A DNA stretch of 64,000 bases from Curtobacterium oceanosedimentum (lineage in GTDB: Bacteria > Actinomycetota > Actinomycetes > Actinomycetales > Microbacteriaceae). Shown here piece by piece: positions 34,128 to 44,000 of the stretch (positions are counted from its first letter, which is position 1; every line of letters begins with the position of its first letter). The position numbers were made by a program, and so were the translations under genes. The stretch spans positions 62,001 to 126,000 of the forward strand of contig NZ_JAIXIG010000004.1 in the NCBI RefSeq assembly GCF_020297365.1, read 5' to 3'. The notes under the pieces were generated by a model. That model ran no database searches and was not told where the DNA came from. It was given only the letters and a program-made list of their open reading frames with translations.

Positions 34128-34948
34128 GCGCTGGTCTCCTGCTCGGTGCGGGCGGCGGCGCGACGGGTGACGGCGTTGTCGGTGGCGCCGGTGATCGCCG
34201 CGATGATCTCCTCGTAGGAGACGTCGTCGATGCGGAACGTGCCGTTGTTGCGTCCGAGTCGCAGCACCGCGACCCGGTCGGCGACGGCCTGCACGTCCGC
34301 GAGGTTGTGGCTGATGAGCACGACGCCCAGGCCCCGCTCGCGCAGCCGTTCGACGAGGTTGAGGACCTCGGCGGTCTGGGCGACCCCGAGTGCGGCGGTG
34401 GGCTCGTCGAGGATGACCACCTGCGGGTCGCCGATCAGTGACCGGGCGATCGCGACGGTCTGCCGCTGGCCGCCGGAGAGCGATGCGATGGGGATCCGCA
34501 CGGACGGGATCCGGGCGGCGAGCTGCTGCAGGAGCTCCCACGAGCGGCGCTCCATCTCCTCTTCGTCGAGGAAGGGGTGCGCGATCTCGCGGCCGAAGTA
34601 CAGGTTCGAGACCACGTCGAGGTTGTCGGCGAGGGCGAGGTCCTGGAAGACCGTGGCGATGCCGAGGGACTGGGCTGCCGCGGGGTTCGGGACGGTGACC
34701 TCGTCGCCGCCGAAGGTGATCGTGCCGCCGTCGGGCGTGTAGACCCCGGCGAGGATCTTGACGAACGTCGACTTGCCCGCGCCGTTGTCGCCGACGATGG
34801 CGACCACCTCACCCGGGTACACGTCGAAGTCGATGTCGGTCAGGGCCTGGACGGCGCCGAAGCGCTTGGTGATCCCGCGCAGGGACATCACCGGGTCGGC
34901 GGAGGGGTGTGCTGCTGGTGACGCGTTGCTCACGGGTGTCGTGCTCAC
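34124..34948 (-). CDS. Sugar ABC transporter ATPase, single-domain
   Basis: A 274-aa nucleotide-binding subunit. Walker A is GDNGAGKST, the Q-loop TVFQDLALADNLD, the signature SLSGGQRQ, Walker B VVILDEPTAALG, and the H-loop LISHN. Most ribose/xylose importers use a two-domain ATPase of about 500 aa; this one has only one domain and likely acts as a homodimer, as FrcA-type proteins do. GTG start at 34948 after a 66-base gap that contains a strong hairpin. Confidence 0.93.
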   Translation of the reverse strand: MSTTPVSNASPAAHPSADPVMSLRGITKRFGAVQALTDIDFDVYPGEVVAIVGDNGAGKSTFVKILAGVYTPDGGTITFGGDEVTVPNPAAAQSLGIATVFQDLALADNLDVVSNLYFGREIAHPFLDEEEMERRSWELLQQLAARIPSVRIPIASLSGGQRQTVAIARSLIGDPQVVILDEPTAALGVAQTAEVLNLVERLRERGLGVVLISHNLADVQAVADRVAVLRLGRNNGTFRIDDVSYEEIIAAITGATDNAVTRRAAARTEQETSA

Positions 34949-34970
34949 GGTGTCGTCCTCGATCGGTGAG

Positions 34971-35002
34971 GCCCGCCCGGTCCGCGCTCGGACCGGGCGG
35001 GC
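34971..35002 (-). terminator. Intercistronic hairpin between binding-protein and ATPase genes
   Basis: Arms GCCCGCCCGGTCCG (34971-34984) and CGGACCGGGCGGGC (34989-35002) with a 4-base loop form a perfect 14-bp stem just behind the binding-protein stop. Such hairpins stabilise the upstream message or partly terminate, giving more binding protein than transporter. This is the usual ratio in binding-protein-dependent importers. Confidence 0.75.
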
Positions 35003-35014
35003 AGGGGGTCGGAC

Positions 35015-36133
35015 CTACTTGATGCCGGCGCTGTCGCAGGCTGCCTTGTACTGCGTGGTGCAGATCTTCGACACCTCGTACAGGCCGTCCGCGACCACGG
35101 TCGACTGCACGTTGTCGGTGGTGACGGCGACCGGGTCGAGCAACGTCGACTGGACGCTGGCGCCGCCGGCGGTGTCGACGGTCGTGTCGCCCTTCGGCGT
35201 CTCGCCCTTCGCGAACTGGATCGCGAGGTCGGCGGCCTGCTCGGCCTCCGGCTTGAACGCCTTGTAGACGGTCATGTACTGCTCGCCGGCGAGGATCCGC
35301 TGGATGCCCGCGAGGGAGGCGTCCTGTCCGGTGACGGGCGGGAGGTCGGTGACGCCGGCCGACTTCAGGGCCGCGATGACACCGCCGCCGGTGTCGTCGT
35401 TCGCCGCGTAGACGCCGGCGATCTTCTCCTTGCCGAGCTTGCTGATCTGGCCGGCCGCCCAGTCCTGGGCCTTGGCGGGGTCCCAGCCGGGGGTGTCGTA
35501 CTCGGCGAGCACCTCGTACCCGCTGTCGTCGATGACCGAGTGGGCGCCCTTCTTGAACTGCGAGGCGTTGTTGTCGGTCGGGGAGCCGTTCACCATGATG
35601 ATGCCCGAGCCCTCCGGCACCTTCTCGGCCTTGAGGGCGTCGACCAGCGCCTGCCCCTGCAGCTCCCCGACCTTCTCGTTGTCGAACGAGATGTAGTAGC
35701 TCAGGTCCGGGCTGTTGATGAGCCGGTCGTACGAGATGACCGGCACCTTCTTGGCCTTGGCCTGCTGCACGATGGACGCGGCGGCCTCGCCGTCGAACGG
35801 GTCGAGGACCAGGACCTTGACGCCCTGCGTGAGCATCGACTGGGCCTGCTGCAGCTGCTTCGAGGCGTCGCCGTCGGCGTTCGCGTAGATGACGGAGCAG
35901 CCGCTGCACTGCTTCTTCACCTCGGCGGTGAAGAGCGGGCGGTCGGCGCTGGCGTAGCGGGCGGTGACGGAGTCGGGCAGGAGCAGGCCGATCTTGGCCT
36001 TCGACGCGTCTCCGCCGCCGCCGGAGCCGGAGTCGGTGCCGGCATCGGCACCGTTGGAACAGCCCGCCAGGGTGGTGATCGCGAGCAGCAGGGCGCTGAC
36101 GCCCAGCATCGCTCGTGTGGTGGATTTCTTCAT
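35015..36133 (-). CDS. Sugar ABC transporter substrate-binding lipoprotein (XylF type)
   Basis: A 372-aa periplasmic-binding-protein-like lipoprotein from the ATG at 36133 (GGAGGA upstream). The signal peptide MKKSTTRAMLGVSALLLAIT ends in lipobox LAGC. The type I fold is clear: IGLLLPDSVTARYASADRP, VLVLDPFDGEAAASIVQQAK, VPVISYDRLINSPDLSYYIS and AAALKSAG-like helices, VTGQDASLAGIQRILAG. The Y-D-R-L-I and F-D-N-E-K motifs are those of xylose-binding XylF. It is the first gene of the importer operon. No xylose isomerase or kinase is in the window. Confidence 0.92.
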   Translation of the reverse strand: MKKSTTRAMLGVSALLLAITTLAGCSNGADAGTDSGSGGGGDASKAKIGLLLPDSVTARYASADRPLFTAEVKKQCSGCSVIYANADGDASKQLQQAQSMLTQGVKVLVLDPFDGEAAASIVQQAKAKKVPVISYDRLINSPDLSYYISFDNEKVGELQGQALVDALKAEKVPEGSGIIMVNGSPTDNNASQFKKGAHSVIDDSGYEVLAEYDTPGWDPAKAQDWAAGQISKLGKEKIAGVYAANDDTGGGVIAALKSAGVTDLPPVTGQDASLAGIQRILAGEQYMTVYKAFKPEAEQAADLAIQFAKGETPKGDTTVDTAGGASVQSTLLDPVAVTTDNVQSTVVADGLYEVSKICTTQYKAACDSAGIK

Positions 36134-36288
36134 TGAAACGTCCTCCAACAGTGGACCGCCCCCATCGGCGGTGCCCTGAGTGTGCCAGCGTGCGTTCTTG
36201 GCTGCAAGAGTTGAACACAAGGACCGCGCGACGTGACGAAAACGTTATCTGTCCGTGCACGGCACGAAGGGATCGGCGCGACTGCCGG

Positions 36289-37461
36289 TCAGCGCGCGCG
36301 CATGACGTCGACCGCCTCGATCGCCACGGCGAGTGCGCCCGTGACCGACGCCTTCTCGCCGAGCTGCCCCTGCACCACGTCGGGCGTGCGGTCGACGTCG
36401 ACGATGAGCGACGACTCCAGCGCGTGCCGCATCGGCCCGAGCAGCAGCTCGCCGGCCCGCGCGAACTCGCCCGTCACGACGACGCGTTCCGGGTCGAGGA
36501 CGTTGCAGAGCCCGACCGCGGCCGTCCCGATCGCCCGTCCGGCGTCGGCGACGGCCCGCATGCACGCCTGGTCGCCGCCCATCGCGCGGAGGATCAGGTC
36601 CGCCAGCTTCAGGGTGCCGACCTGGTCGCGGACCCCCTCGAGCACGGCCGGGGCTCCGGCCACCGCCTCGAGGCACCCGCGGTTGCCGCACCGGCACAGC
36701 GGCCCGTTCGGCAGCACCGGCGTGTGGCCGAACTCGCCGGCGGTGCCGTGGTGGCCCCGGAAGAGTCGCCCGTCCAGCACGAGCCCCGCGCCGATGCCGT
36801 TGCCGACGTCCAGCGTGACCACGGTGTCCCGGCCGCGCGCGGCTCCGCTGCGGTGCTCGGCGAGCGCGGCGAGGTTGGCGGAGTTGTCGACCTGCACGGG
36901 CTTGTCGAGTCGGCGGGAGAGCGACTGCCCGAGGGCGATGCCGTCCCAGCCGCGCAGGATCCCGCCCCGGGCGGTCATCCCGGTGCGCGCGTCGATCGGA
37001 GCGGCGACGGCGAGGCCGACCGAGAGCACCTCGTCCATCGACGACTCGATCGACTCGGCCATGTCCAGCACGAGCAGCGCGGTCTTGTCGAGCTCGGCGT
37101 CCGCGCGGTGGTCGCGGGCCAGGGGCATGTGGCGTTCGGCCAGCACCGACCCGTTCAGGTCGGACAGCGCCAGCCGCAGGTGACGGGGCGAGACGTGCAC
37201 GCCGGCGACGAGTCCGAGGCCGTGCGGCAGGGTCACGCGGAGTGCTCGGCGCCCGCTCGAGGTGCTCGGTGTCGCGTGCAGGGCCCCGGTGGCGACGAGT
37301 TCCTTGACGATGTTCGACACCGTGGCGGGGGACAGGCCGGTCACGCCCGCCAACTCGACCTGCGTCAGCCCACCGTGTCGCTTGACCGCGCTGACGACCC
37401 GGCCCCGGTTGGCTTCACGGAGTGAAGTCTGGTTCCCCGGACTGCGGCGCTGCTCTGACAC
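36289..37461 (-). CDS. ROK-family transcriptional regulator
   Basis: A 390-aa regulator from the GTG at 37461 (VSEQRRSPGNQ). The N-terminal winged helix is SLREANRGRVVSAVKRHGGLTQVELAGVTGLSPATVSNIVKEL. The ROK sugar-kinase-like body follows with DVGNGIGAGLVLDG and GTAGEFGHTPV, and the zinc motif CRCGNRGCLEAV is complete. Such XylR/NagC-type proteins bind a sugar or sugar phosphate. It lies just upstream of the binding-protein gene on the same strand and probably controls the importer operon. A weak inverted repeat (GTTCTTG ... CAAGA, 36194-36209) in the gap could be its site. Confidence 0.92.
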   Translation of the reverse strand: MSEQRRSPGNQTSLREANRGRVVSAVKRHGGLTQVELAGVTGLSPATVSNIVKELVATGALHATPSTSSGRRALRVTLPHGLGLVAGVHVSPRHLRLALSDLNGSVLAERHMPLARDHRADAELDKTALLVLDMAESIESSMDEVLSVGLAVAAPIDARTGMTARGGILRGWDGIALGQSLSRRLDKPVQVDNSANLAALAEHRSGAARGRDTVVTLDVGNGIGAGLVLDGRLFRGHHGTAGEFGHTPVLPNGPLCRCGNRGCLEAVAGAPAVLEGVRDQVGTLKLADLILRAMGGDQACMRAVADAGRAIGTAAVGLCNVLDPERVVVTGEFARAGELLLGPMRHALESSLIVDVDRTPDVVQGQLGEKASVTGALAVAIEAVDVMRAR

Positions 37462-37493
37462 GGGGACAGCGTAACGGGCGGCTGCGGGACGCT

Positions 37494-37553
37494 CCCCGTG
37501 ACGGACGGGGAGGCGCGCGCCGGCTGGCACCGCGCCTCCCGTCCGTCACGGGG
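37494..37553. repeat. Intergenic palindrome family A, long copy
   Basis: Outer arms CCCCGTGACGGACGGG and CCCGTCCGTCACGGGG pair perfectly; the inner part (AGGCGCG...CGCGCCT) pairs with small mismatches around CCGGCTGGC. It lies between the ROK gene and the epoxide hydrolase gene and may end the latter's transcript. Confidence 0.88.
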
Positions 37554-37567
37554 TCGCGACCACGGCG

Positions 37568-38749
37568 TCAGCGGACCGCCCGGAACGTGGCCCGGATGTC
37601 GGCCACCAGCAGGTCCGGCTGCTCGAGCACGGCGAAGTGCCCGCCGCGCGCGACCTGGTTGAAGAACACCAGGTCGGCGTAGCGCCGCTCGGCCCAGCGG
37701 CGTGAGCGACGGACGTACTCGCCCGGCATGACGCTCAGGCCGACCGGCACGGTGAGCGGTTCCTCGACGGTTCCGGGGTTGGCCCAGCCGGTGCGGCTCG
37801 CCTCCCAGTACATCCGCGCTGCGGACGCCGCGGTGTTCGGCAGCCAGTAGAGCATGACGTCGTCGATGACCTCGTCGAGCGAGAAGAGCCGCTCCACGTC
37901 GCCGTGCTCGTCGTGCGATCCGCCGACGTCCTGGAACATGGCGTAGATCCACGACGCCAACCCGACGGGGGAGTCCGCCAGCGAGTACCCGATGGTCTGC
38001 GGGCGGGTCGCCATCTGCTGCGAGTAGGCGGACAGCTGCTGCCAGTAGTACCCGGTCTCCTGCAGCATGACCTGCTCGTCGGGCGAGGCGTTCCGGGCCT
38101 CGTCGTCGGTCGGCATGAAGAGCGCCATGTTGAGGTGGATCCCGGCCAGGCCGATGTCCTCGGTGGCCTGGCGCGCGGCGAGCTCCGCGGTGACGGTGGC
38201 ACCGAGGTCGCCGCCCTGGGCGAACCAGCGCGTGTAACCGAGCCGCGACATCAGCACGGACCACGCCGCCGCGGTGCGGGACAGGTTCCACCCGGTCGTC
38301 CTGGGCTTGCCGGAGAACCCGAAGCCGGGCAGGCTCGGGATCACGAGGTGGAAGGCGTCCGCAGGGTCGCCGCCGTGCGCCTCCGGGTCGGTCAGCGGGC
38401 CGATCACGTGTCGGAACTCCAGCACGGAGCCGGGCCACCCGTGGGTGAGCAGCAGGGGACGGGCTCCGGGGACGGCGGACCGGACGTGCAGGAAGTGGAC
38501 GTCGAGCCCGTCGATCTCGGTCGTGTACTGGCCCCAGTCGTTCAGCAGCGCCTCGGTCCGGCGCCAGTCGTGGTCCGTCGCCCAGTGCTCGACGAGCGCC
38601 CGGACCTTCTCGAGCCGCGGGCCCTGCGACGTGTCGTCGACGGTCTCGGCATCGGGCCAGCGGGTCGCCAGCAGTCGGCGTCGGAGGTCGTCGAGTTCCC
38701 GCTGCGGGACGTCGAGGGTGAACGGTGTGATGGGTGCGCTGTCCGGCAT
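37568..38749 (-). CDS. Epoxide hydrolase (EHN-domain, microsomal type)
   Basis: A 393-aa alpha/beta hydrolase. The N-terminal EHN domain (residues about 5-110: PFTLDVPQRELDDLRRRLLA, TRWPDAE) is followed by the core with LLLTHGWPGSVLEFRHVIGPL (oxyanion HGWP). The nucleophile Asp is in FAQGGDLGATVTAELAA, two Tyr proton donors are probable in the cap, and the catalytic His is in ARGGHFAVLEQPDLL. It converts epoxides to diols. ATG at 38749. It is divergent from a MarR gene with two palindromes between them, so induction by a lipophilic compound is likely. Confidence 0.93.
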   Translation of the reverse strand: MPDSAPITPFTLDVPQRELDDLRRRLLATRWPDAETVDDTSQGPRLEKVRALVEHWATDHDWRRTEALLNDWGQYTTEIDGLDVHFLHVRSAVPGARPLLLTHGWPGSVLEFRHVIGPLTDPEAHGGDPADAFHLVIPSLPGFGFSGKPRTTGWNLSRTAAAWSVLMSRLGYTRWFAQGGDLGATVTAELAARQATEDIGLAGIHLNMALFMPTDDEARNASPDEQVMLQETGYYWQQLSAYSQQMATRPQTIGYSLADSPVGLASWIYAMFQDVGGSHDEHGDVERLFSLDEVIDDVMLYWLPNTAASAARMYWEASRTGWANPGTVEEPLTVPVGLSVMPGEYVRRSRRWAERRYADLVFFNQVARGGHFAVLEQPDLLVADIRATFRAVR

Positions 38750-38779
38750 GGTGTCCTCGTGGTCGTCATCGTCTGTGGT

Positions 38780-38808
38780 CAAGATGATCTTTGCACAAGA
38801 CGATCTTG
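38780..38808. promoter_or_regulatory. Twin MarR operator half-palindromes
   Basis: CAAGATGATCTT (38780-38791) and CAAGACGATCTT (38796-38807) are near-identical and each palindromic; their starts are 16 bp apart. Together they also make a larger inverted repeat. They fill the centre of the 78-bp gap between the epoxide hydrolase and MarR genes. Confidence 0.75.
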
Positions 38809-38827
38809 TTCCGGTACCGTCTCCGTC

Positions 38828-39406
38828 ATGGACAGTTCCACGCCGGCCGACGCGCTCCCCGAGATCGACTGGGGCGCGCAGGGCATCGAGACCGAACTGG
38901 GATGGGCGCTTCCCCTGGCGCTCCAGGGCTTCACCCGACTGGGGAGCGTGGCGGTCGCGAGCGTGCCGGGCGGTCCTCGCGGCTACCAGGTGCTCGTCGC
39001 GGTCACCACCGAGCAACCGTCGTCACAGCTCGAGCTCGCGCGGCGACTGGGGATCGACAAGACCCAGATGACCTACGTCGTCGACGCACTCGAGGCCGGC
39101 GGTCTCGTGGAGCGCCGACCGGCCCCGACCGACCGCCGCGTGCGGCAGGTGCACCCGACCCGGTCCGGGCGGAGCCTGCTCGACCAGGCCCGGACGGCCC
39201 TGCGCGACGCCGAGGGCGAGCTCATGCGACACCTCGACGACGACGAGCAGGCGACCCTGCGCCACCTGCTGGCCCGGGTCGCCCTGACCGCCGGGCTCAC
39301 CGCCCCCGGAGCGGATGCGTCCGACCCCGCGTTCCACCACCCCCTCGCCGTCCCGGAGCGATCCCGACGGCGCACCGCGACGACCACGTCGACCACCACA
39401 GAGTGA
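38828..39406 (+). CDS. MarR-family transcriptional regulator
   Basis: A 192-aa protein with the MarR core: QLELARRLGIDKTQMTYVVDALEAGGLVERRPAPTDRRVRQVHPT, including the D-R-R-V-R wing. The C-terminus is extended by about 30 residues rich in Thr/Arg, which is unusual. The ATG at 38828 lies 20 bases from the operator pair. It is followed after 10 bases by the NmrA-family gene, so it probably regulates both that gene and the divergent epoxide hydrolase. Confidence 0.92.
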   Translation: MDSSTPADALPEIDWGAQGIETELGWALPLALQGFTRLGSVAVASVPGGPRGYQVLVAVTTEQPSSQLELARRLGIDKTQMTYVVDALEAGGLVERRPAPTDRRVRQVHPTRSGRSLLDQARTALRDAEGELMRHLDDDEQATLRHLLARVALTAGLTAPGADASDPAFHHPLAVPERSRRRTATTTSTTTE

Positions 39407-39416
39407 GGCTCAGCCC

Positions 39417-40337
39417 ATGACCAGCACCATCCTCGTCGCCGGCGCCACCGGTGACCTCGGACACCGCATCGTCCGCGAGCTCACCCACCACGACGTCACC
39501 GTCCGGGTCCTCACCCGACCGGGCAGCACGACCGCCGCCGAGCGCTTCGGCGCCGATCCCCGGGTCCAGGTCGTCACGGCCGCCTACGACGACCACGACG
39601 GGCTGACCAGGGCCGTCGCCGGGTCCGACGTCGTCGTCTCCGCCGTCAGCGGGACCCGACCGGTCATCGTCGACGCGCAGCGTGCCCTGCTCGCGGCGAC
39701 GGTCGCAGCGGGCGTGCGACGGTTCATCCCGTCCGACTACTCGGCGGACTACCGGCGGATCGCGCCCGGGACCAACCGCAACTTCGAACTCCGCCGCGAG
39801 TTCGCGGCCGACGTCGACGCCGCCCCCGTGCAGGCGACGTCGATCCTGACCGGCATGTTCACGGACCTGCTCACCGGTGACGCCCCGATGATCCTGTTCG
39901 GCCGCCGGCTCGTGCTCTTCTGGTCGTCGGCGGACCAGGTGCTCGACTTCACCACCAAGGACGACGTCGCCCGGGTCACGGCGCTCGCCGCCCTGGACGA
40001 CGATGCTCCGCGGGTCGTCGAGATGGCGGGCGACCAGCTGTCGGCGCGGGACGTCGCCCGGACCGTGAGCGACCTGACGGGGGAGCGGTTCCGGCTGCAG
40101 TGGGCCGGGACGACGGGGACGCTGTCGGCGATGAGCGCGGTCGGCAGACGGCTGTCACGTGACGGCGACGAGCCCTTCCCGGCGTGGCAGGGGATGCAGT
40201 ACTTCGTGAGCATGTTCAGCGGGCAGGCGCAGCTACGCCACGTCGACAACGACCGGTACGGCGTGCAGCAGTGGACCAGTGTCCGTGACGTGCTCCGGGC
40301 GCACCTCAGTGGGCAGGGCCACCCGGCGACGGACTGA
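39417..40337 (+). CDS. NmrA-like NAD(P)-binding protein
   Basis: A 306-aa atypical short-chain dehydrogenase. The Rossmann motif GATGDLGHRIVREL (about 9-22) begins the protein. VRVLTRPGS has the Arg that often selects NADP, and VVVSAVSGTRPVIVDAQRALL and RRFIPSDYSADYR are typical of the isoflavone-reductase/NmrA group. These proteins reduce small aromatics or sense redox state. It is 10 bases behind the MarR gene and probably part of the same detoxification unit. Its 3' end overlaps the convergent small membrane gene by 32 bases. Confidence 0.9.
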   Translation: MTSTILVAGATGDLGHRIVRELTHHDVTVRVLTRPGSTTAAERFGADPRVQVVTAAYDDHDGLTRAVAGSDVVVSAVSGTRPVIVDAQRALLAATVAAGVRRFIPSDYSADYRRIAPGTNRNFELRREFAADVDAAPVQATSILTGMFTDLLTGDAPMILFGRRLVLFWSSADQVLDFTTKDDVARVTALAALDDDAPRVVEMAGDQLSARDVARTVSDLTGERFRLQWAGTTGTLSAMSAVGRRLSRDGDEPFPAWQGMQYFVSMFSGQAQLRHVDNDRYGVQQWTSVRDVLRAHLSGQGHPATD

Positions 40338-40623
40338 CGGTCGCGGTGTGCGGTCGTCGGCGGCCGAGCAGGAACGCGAGACCGACGACGACCACCGGCA
40401 CCAGCACGAGTGCGACGAGCCAGACCAGCACGTCCCACTCGGGCCACAGCGGCACGCCGAGGGCGCTCGTCGAGGTCCGCCACACCTGGTCGCCGGGTCC
40501 CTCGTGCTCCTCGGACCACGCCACCGGGAACAGCAGCGCGGTCACGAACGCCCACGCGACGAGCACGACGACGGCGATCATCGTCCAGGGGCGCCGTCCC
40601 CGGGCGGTGTCGGTCCCGGTCAC
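40306..40623 (-). CDS. Small membrane protein, two helices
   Basis: A 105-aa protein from the GTG at 40623, overlapping the stop of the gene before it (GTGA). Helices are TMIAVVVLVAWAFVTALLFP and LVWLVALVLVPVVVVGLAFLL, separated by an acidic loop (SEEHEGPGDQVW). The two coupled small genes resemble the paired SdpI-like or DUF-type membrane proteins common in this group, without a known role. Confidence 0.72.
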   Translation of the reverse strand: MTGTDTARGRRPWTMIAVVVLVAWAFVTALLFPVAWSEEHEGPGDQVWRTSTSALGVPLWPEWDVLVWLVALVLVPVVVVGLAFLLGRRRPHTATVSPSPGGPAH

Positions 40624-40856
40624 CGACGGTGCTCCGGCGTCCGGACGATCCGCCAGACGCACAGGGCGACCACGAGCGCACCGACGACCACGGCGATCCA
40701 CGTGCCCGCGACACCGAGCAGCGGCTCAGTGGTGCAGGAACTCGTCCCCAGCCCGGGAACGGCGTCGACGCAGGTGGTCGTCTGCAGCAGGCTGAGCATC
40801 CCCACCACCACGATCACGACGACGGCGAGCGTGCCCCACCCGATCACCCGATCCAC
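40620..40856 (-). CDS. Small membrane protein, two helices
   Basis: A 78-aa protein from the GTG at 40856, with GGGAGGG upstream. It has two helices (VIGWGTLAVVVIVVVGMLSL and LLGVAGTWIAVVVGALVVAL) and a two-Cys loop between them (TTTCVDAVPGLGTSSCTTE) that could form a disulfide outside. It is translationally coupled to the following small membrane gene. Not recognised. Confidence 0.7.
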   Translation of the reverse strand: MDRVIGWGTLAVVVIVVVGMLSLLQTTTCVDAVPGLGTSSCTTEPLLGVAGTWIAVVVGALVVALCVWRIVRTPEHRR

Positions 40857-40950
40857 CGCGCGCTCCCTCCCGTTGCGCTCCAGGATGGCGCACGTCACGC
40901 GCTCCCGGGGTCTCGATCCTGCAACGACGCAGCGTCCGGCCCGCACCGCG

Positions 40951-40996
40951 ACGGACGGGAGGCCCGATGCCAGCTGGCACCGGGCCTCCCGTCCGT
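40951..40996. repeat. Intergenic palindrome family A, near-perfect copy
   Basis: Arms of 23 bp (40951-40973 and 40974-40996), no loop, one mismatch. Sequence starts ACGGACGGGAGGCCCGATGC. It lies between the GH81 stop and the small membrane gene and could end the latter's transcript. Confidence 0.9.
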
Positions 40997-41025
40997 CGTC
41001 GCGCGCGGCGACCGCAGCGCCGTCG

Positions 41026-44000
41026 CTACCGGATCTCGAGGTCGTGGACCGAGTACCCGTAGGGGGTCGCGCGGTCGACACCGTGCAACCGGACCCAGCG
41101 CCACGACCCGTCGAGGGCGAGCGTGTCGGTCCCGCCGTCGCCGTCGGTCTCGGTAGCGAGCGTCGTCCACCCGTCGTCGCCCGCGTTCCGGCCCTCGATC
41201 CGGTAGGCGCGTCCGAAGGCGTCCTCCCACCGGATGACCGCGCCGTGCAGGCGGTGCGGAGCGCCCAGGTCGACGGCCAGCCACTGGTCGTCGGTGTGCC
41301 CGCTCGCCCACCGGGAGCCCGGGTCGCCGTCGACGGCGTTGCGCGCCGGGACGCTCGCGGACTCGTCCGCGGAGGACGACACCGTCGCACGGCGGGCCAG
41401 GTCCGGCGTCGGAGCGCCCTGCGTCGAGAAGACGCGCAGGTCCCACAGCGACGAGCCGAAGTCCGTGTGCCGCCGGTCGGCCACCAGCCGGACGTACCGA
41501 CCGGTGACGTCGTCCAGGCGGTGGGACACCTCGCCACCCGTGCCGTGCTGCTCCTCGGTCACCGTGCGCCAGGGGTCGTCCGCGTCGGCACGGACCTGGA
41601 TCCGGTACGCCTCGGCGAAGGCCGCCTCCCAGTCGACCTGCACCTGGTCGACCGGCACGACCTGCCCGAGGTCGACGGCCAGCCACTCGCCGTCACGCGC
41701 GGCGCTCGACCACCGGGTCCCGCCGTCCCCGTCCACCGCGTTGCCGCCGGACAGGTCGCCGCGTTCGTCGGACGACGTGGTGACGGGCTTGCCGGCCGCC
41801 ACGTCGCGGGACGGGCCGGGTGCGGCGGGGGCGTCGGTCGGCTCGTCGAGCGTGGTGACGGTGGCCCGGCCCGAGGCCGCGCCCACGGTGGCGGTGACCG
41901 TGGCGGTCGCCCCGCCGTCGGCCGGCGCGGTGACCAGGCCGTCGTCGACACTGCCGCCACCCGTGACGGACCACGCGACGCGAGCCGGGTCGAGGCGGCC
42001 GCCGTACCCGTCGTCGTCGAACCCGTACGCCGTCAACCGCAGGTCGTCGGACGGACGGACGGTCGCGGCGCGGGGCCCGACGAGCACGTCGGACACGTCG
42101 ACGGTCGACGCCGAGGGCGTGCCCGACACGCGGACCTCCCAGATCGAGTAGCCGTAGCCGGTGAGCCGCTCGGTCATGTGCAGCCGCACGAACCGCGCAC
42201 TCGTGCCGACGGGCACCGTGTCGGCGTCGGCCGTCGTCTTGTCGACGGTGCGGACGTCACGCCACGGCTCGTCCGCCGCGTTCCGGACCTGCAGCACCCA
42301 GCGCGCCGCGGCCGCGTTCTCCCAGTCGACCTGCACGGTGTCGACGTCGGTCTGCCGGCCGAGGTCGATCGTGTAGTCGACGTCGTCGACGCCGTGCGCG
42401 CTCTCCCAGCGCGTGCTGCGGTCGCCGTCCACGGCCTTCGCGGCGGTGTTGCCGCCGTCCGTGGTGGTCGCGACGACGTCGGCGCCGGACGCCGCGTCGG
42501 GCAGTGCGGTCACGGACGCCACGACCGCCGAGCCCTCGACGTCGCCGCCGGTGACGACGACGTGGCCGGAGCCGGAGGCGGTGGTCGTCACGGTCCCGTC
42601 CGCTGCGGCGGTCCCGTCGCCCGTGTACGACCAGGTCAGGTCGGCGGGCAGGGCCGCCGGGTCGCCGTACTGGTCGTGGCCGGTGGCACGGAACCGCTGC
42701 GGCGTCCCGACCACGAGCCGGTCGAAGCCCGGCGCGACGTCGATGCCGGTCAGGACCGGTGCCGGCGCGACCCGGAAGGCGTACGTGCCCCGGACGTCGC
42801 CGACGGTCGCGGTGACCGTCGCGCGCTCGGCCCGGGCCGACGCTCGGTGCACGCCGGTGTCGCTGATCGTGCCGGTGTCGGTCGACCACGTGACGTCGTG
42901 CAGGTCGACGGTCGCGCCGTACTGGTCGAAGCCGGTCGCGGTGAACGTCGTCGTGGCGCCCGGGACGATCGTCTTCGGGTCGCCGTCGGCGCTGACCACG
43001 ACCTCGGTGAGCCGGGCGTCGAGGTGCGACGTGATCTGGCTCTGGGCGGGGACCGCGATCTGCCCGATCACCTCGTCGCCCTCGTAGACGTCGTAGGTGT
43101 GCTGGACGGTGTCGGGGTTGGCGACGACGTAGCTGATCGTGCCGTCGGCGGCCTCGAACACCTGGCTGAGCGGGGCGGAGGTGTGCCGGTCCGTGACCTC
43201 GGTGCCGACGGTCCGGTTCGACATCGCCTGGTGGTACACGATGCCGGCCATCGACTGCCCGGTCACCGCCGGGTCGTCCGCTGCCCACAGCGCCGCGTGC
43301 ACGTCGGCGTAGGTGTCGGGGTCGTACTGGCCGAGGAACCCGAGGACGACGTTGCCGAGGGCGTCGCCCATGCCGCTGAACACCGCCGCCGCGTGCTCGG
43401 TGTCCTCACCAGGGGTGTGGTCGGTCAGGTCGACGCCGTACAGCCGGTCGATCGTGTCGGTGTCGGCGCGGAAGTCGTCCACCAGGAACGGCATCAGCGG
43501 CGACGGGGTCGGCCAGTCCTGGGGCCTCCGGTCGGCGGTGGGGCCGTCGAGCTCGGCGGGCACCAGGGCGGCGGGCAGGGTGTCGGGCGACCAGTACCGG
43601 TCCGGGAACTCCACCCGGCCGTCGTCGGACACGCGCACGAACAGCGTGTCGGTCGCCCGGTCGTACAGGGGGTTGTCCGCCGTGCGTCGCGTGACGTAGC
43701 CGGGGTGGTTCGTCTCGACCGCCCGGATCGCGTCCTGCAGCTCGCGGATCGCCGCCGGACGGTCGCGGGTGATCTCGGTGTCGCCGTAGGTCCCGACGCC
43801 CCACCACTTCTTCGTGAGCATCTGGATGCGTGCCACGTTGCCGTCGGTGACGCCCGCCTGCCCCAGGACCTGTGGGCGGGCGGCCATCATCTCGCGCATC
43901 AGCGCCTCGGAGAACCCGGGGTCCCAGCCGAAGTAGTCGAACCACGGCGCGATCGGCATCCACTGGATGCCGAAGATCCACGCGGGGTCGCCCGAGAAGT

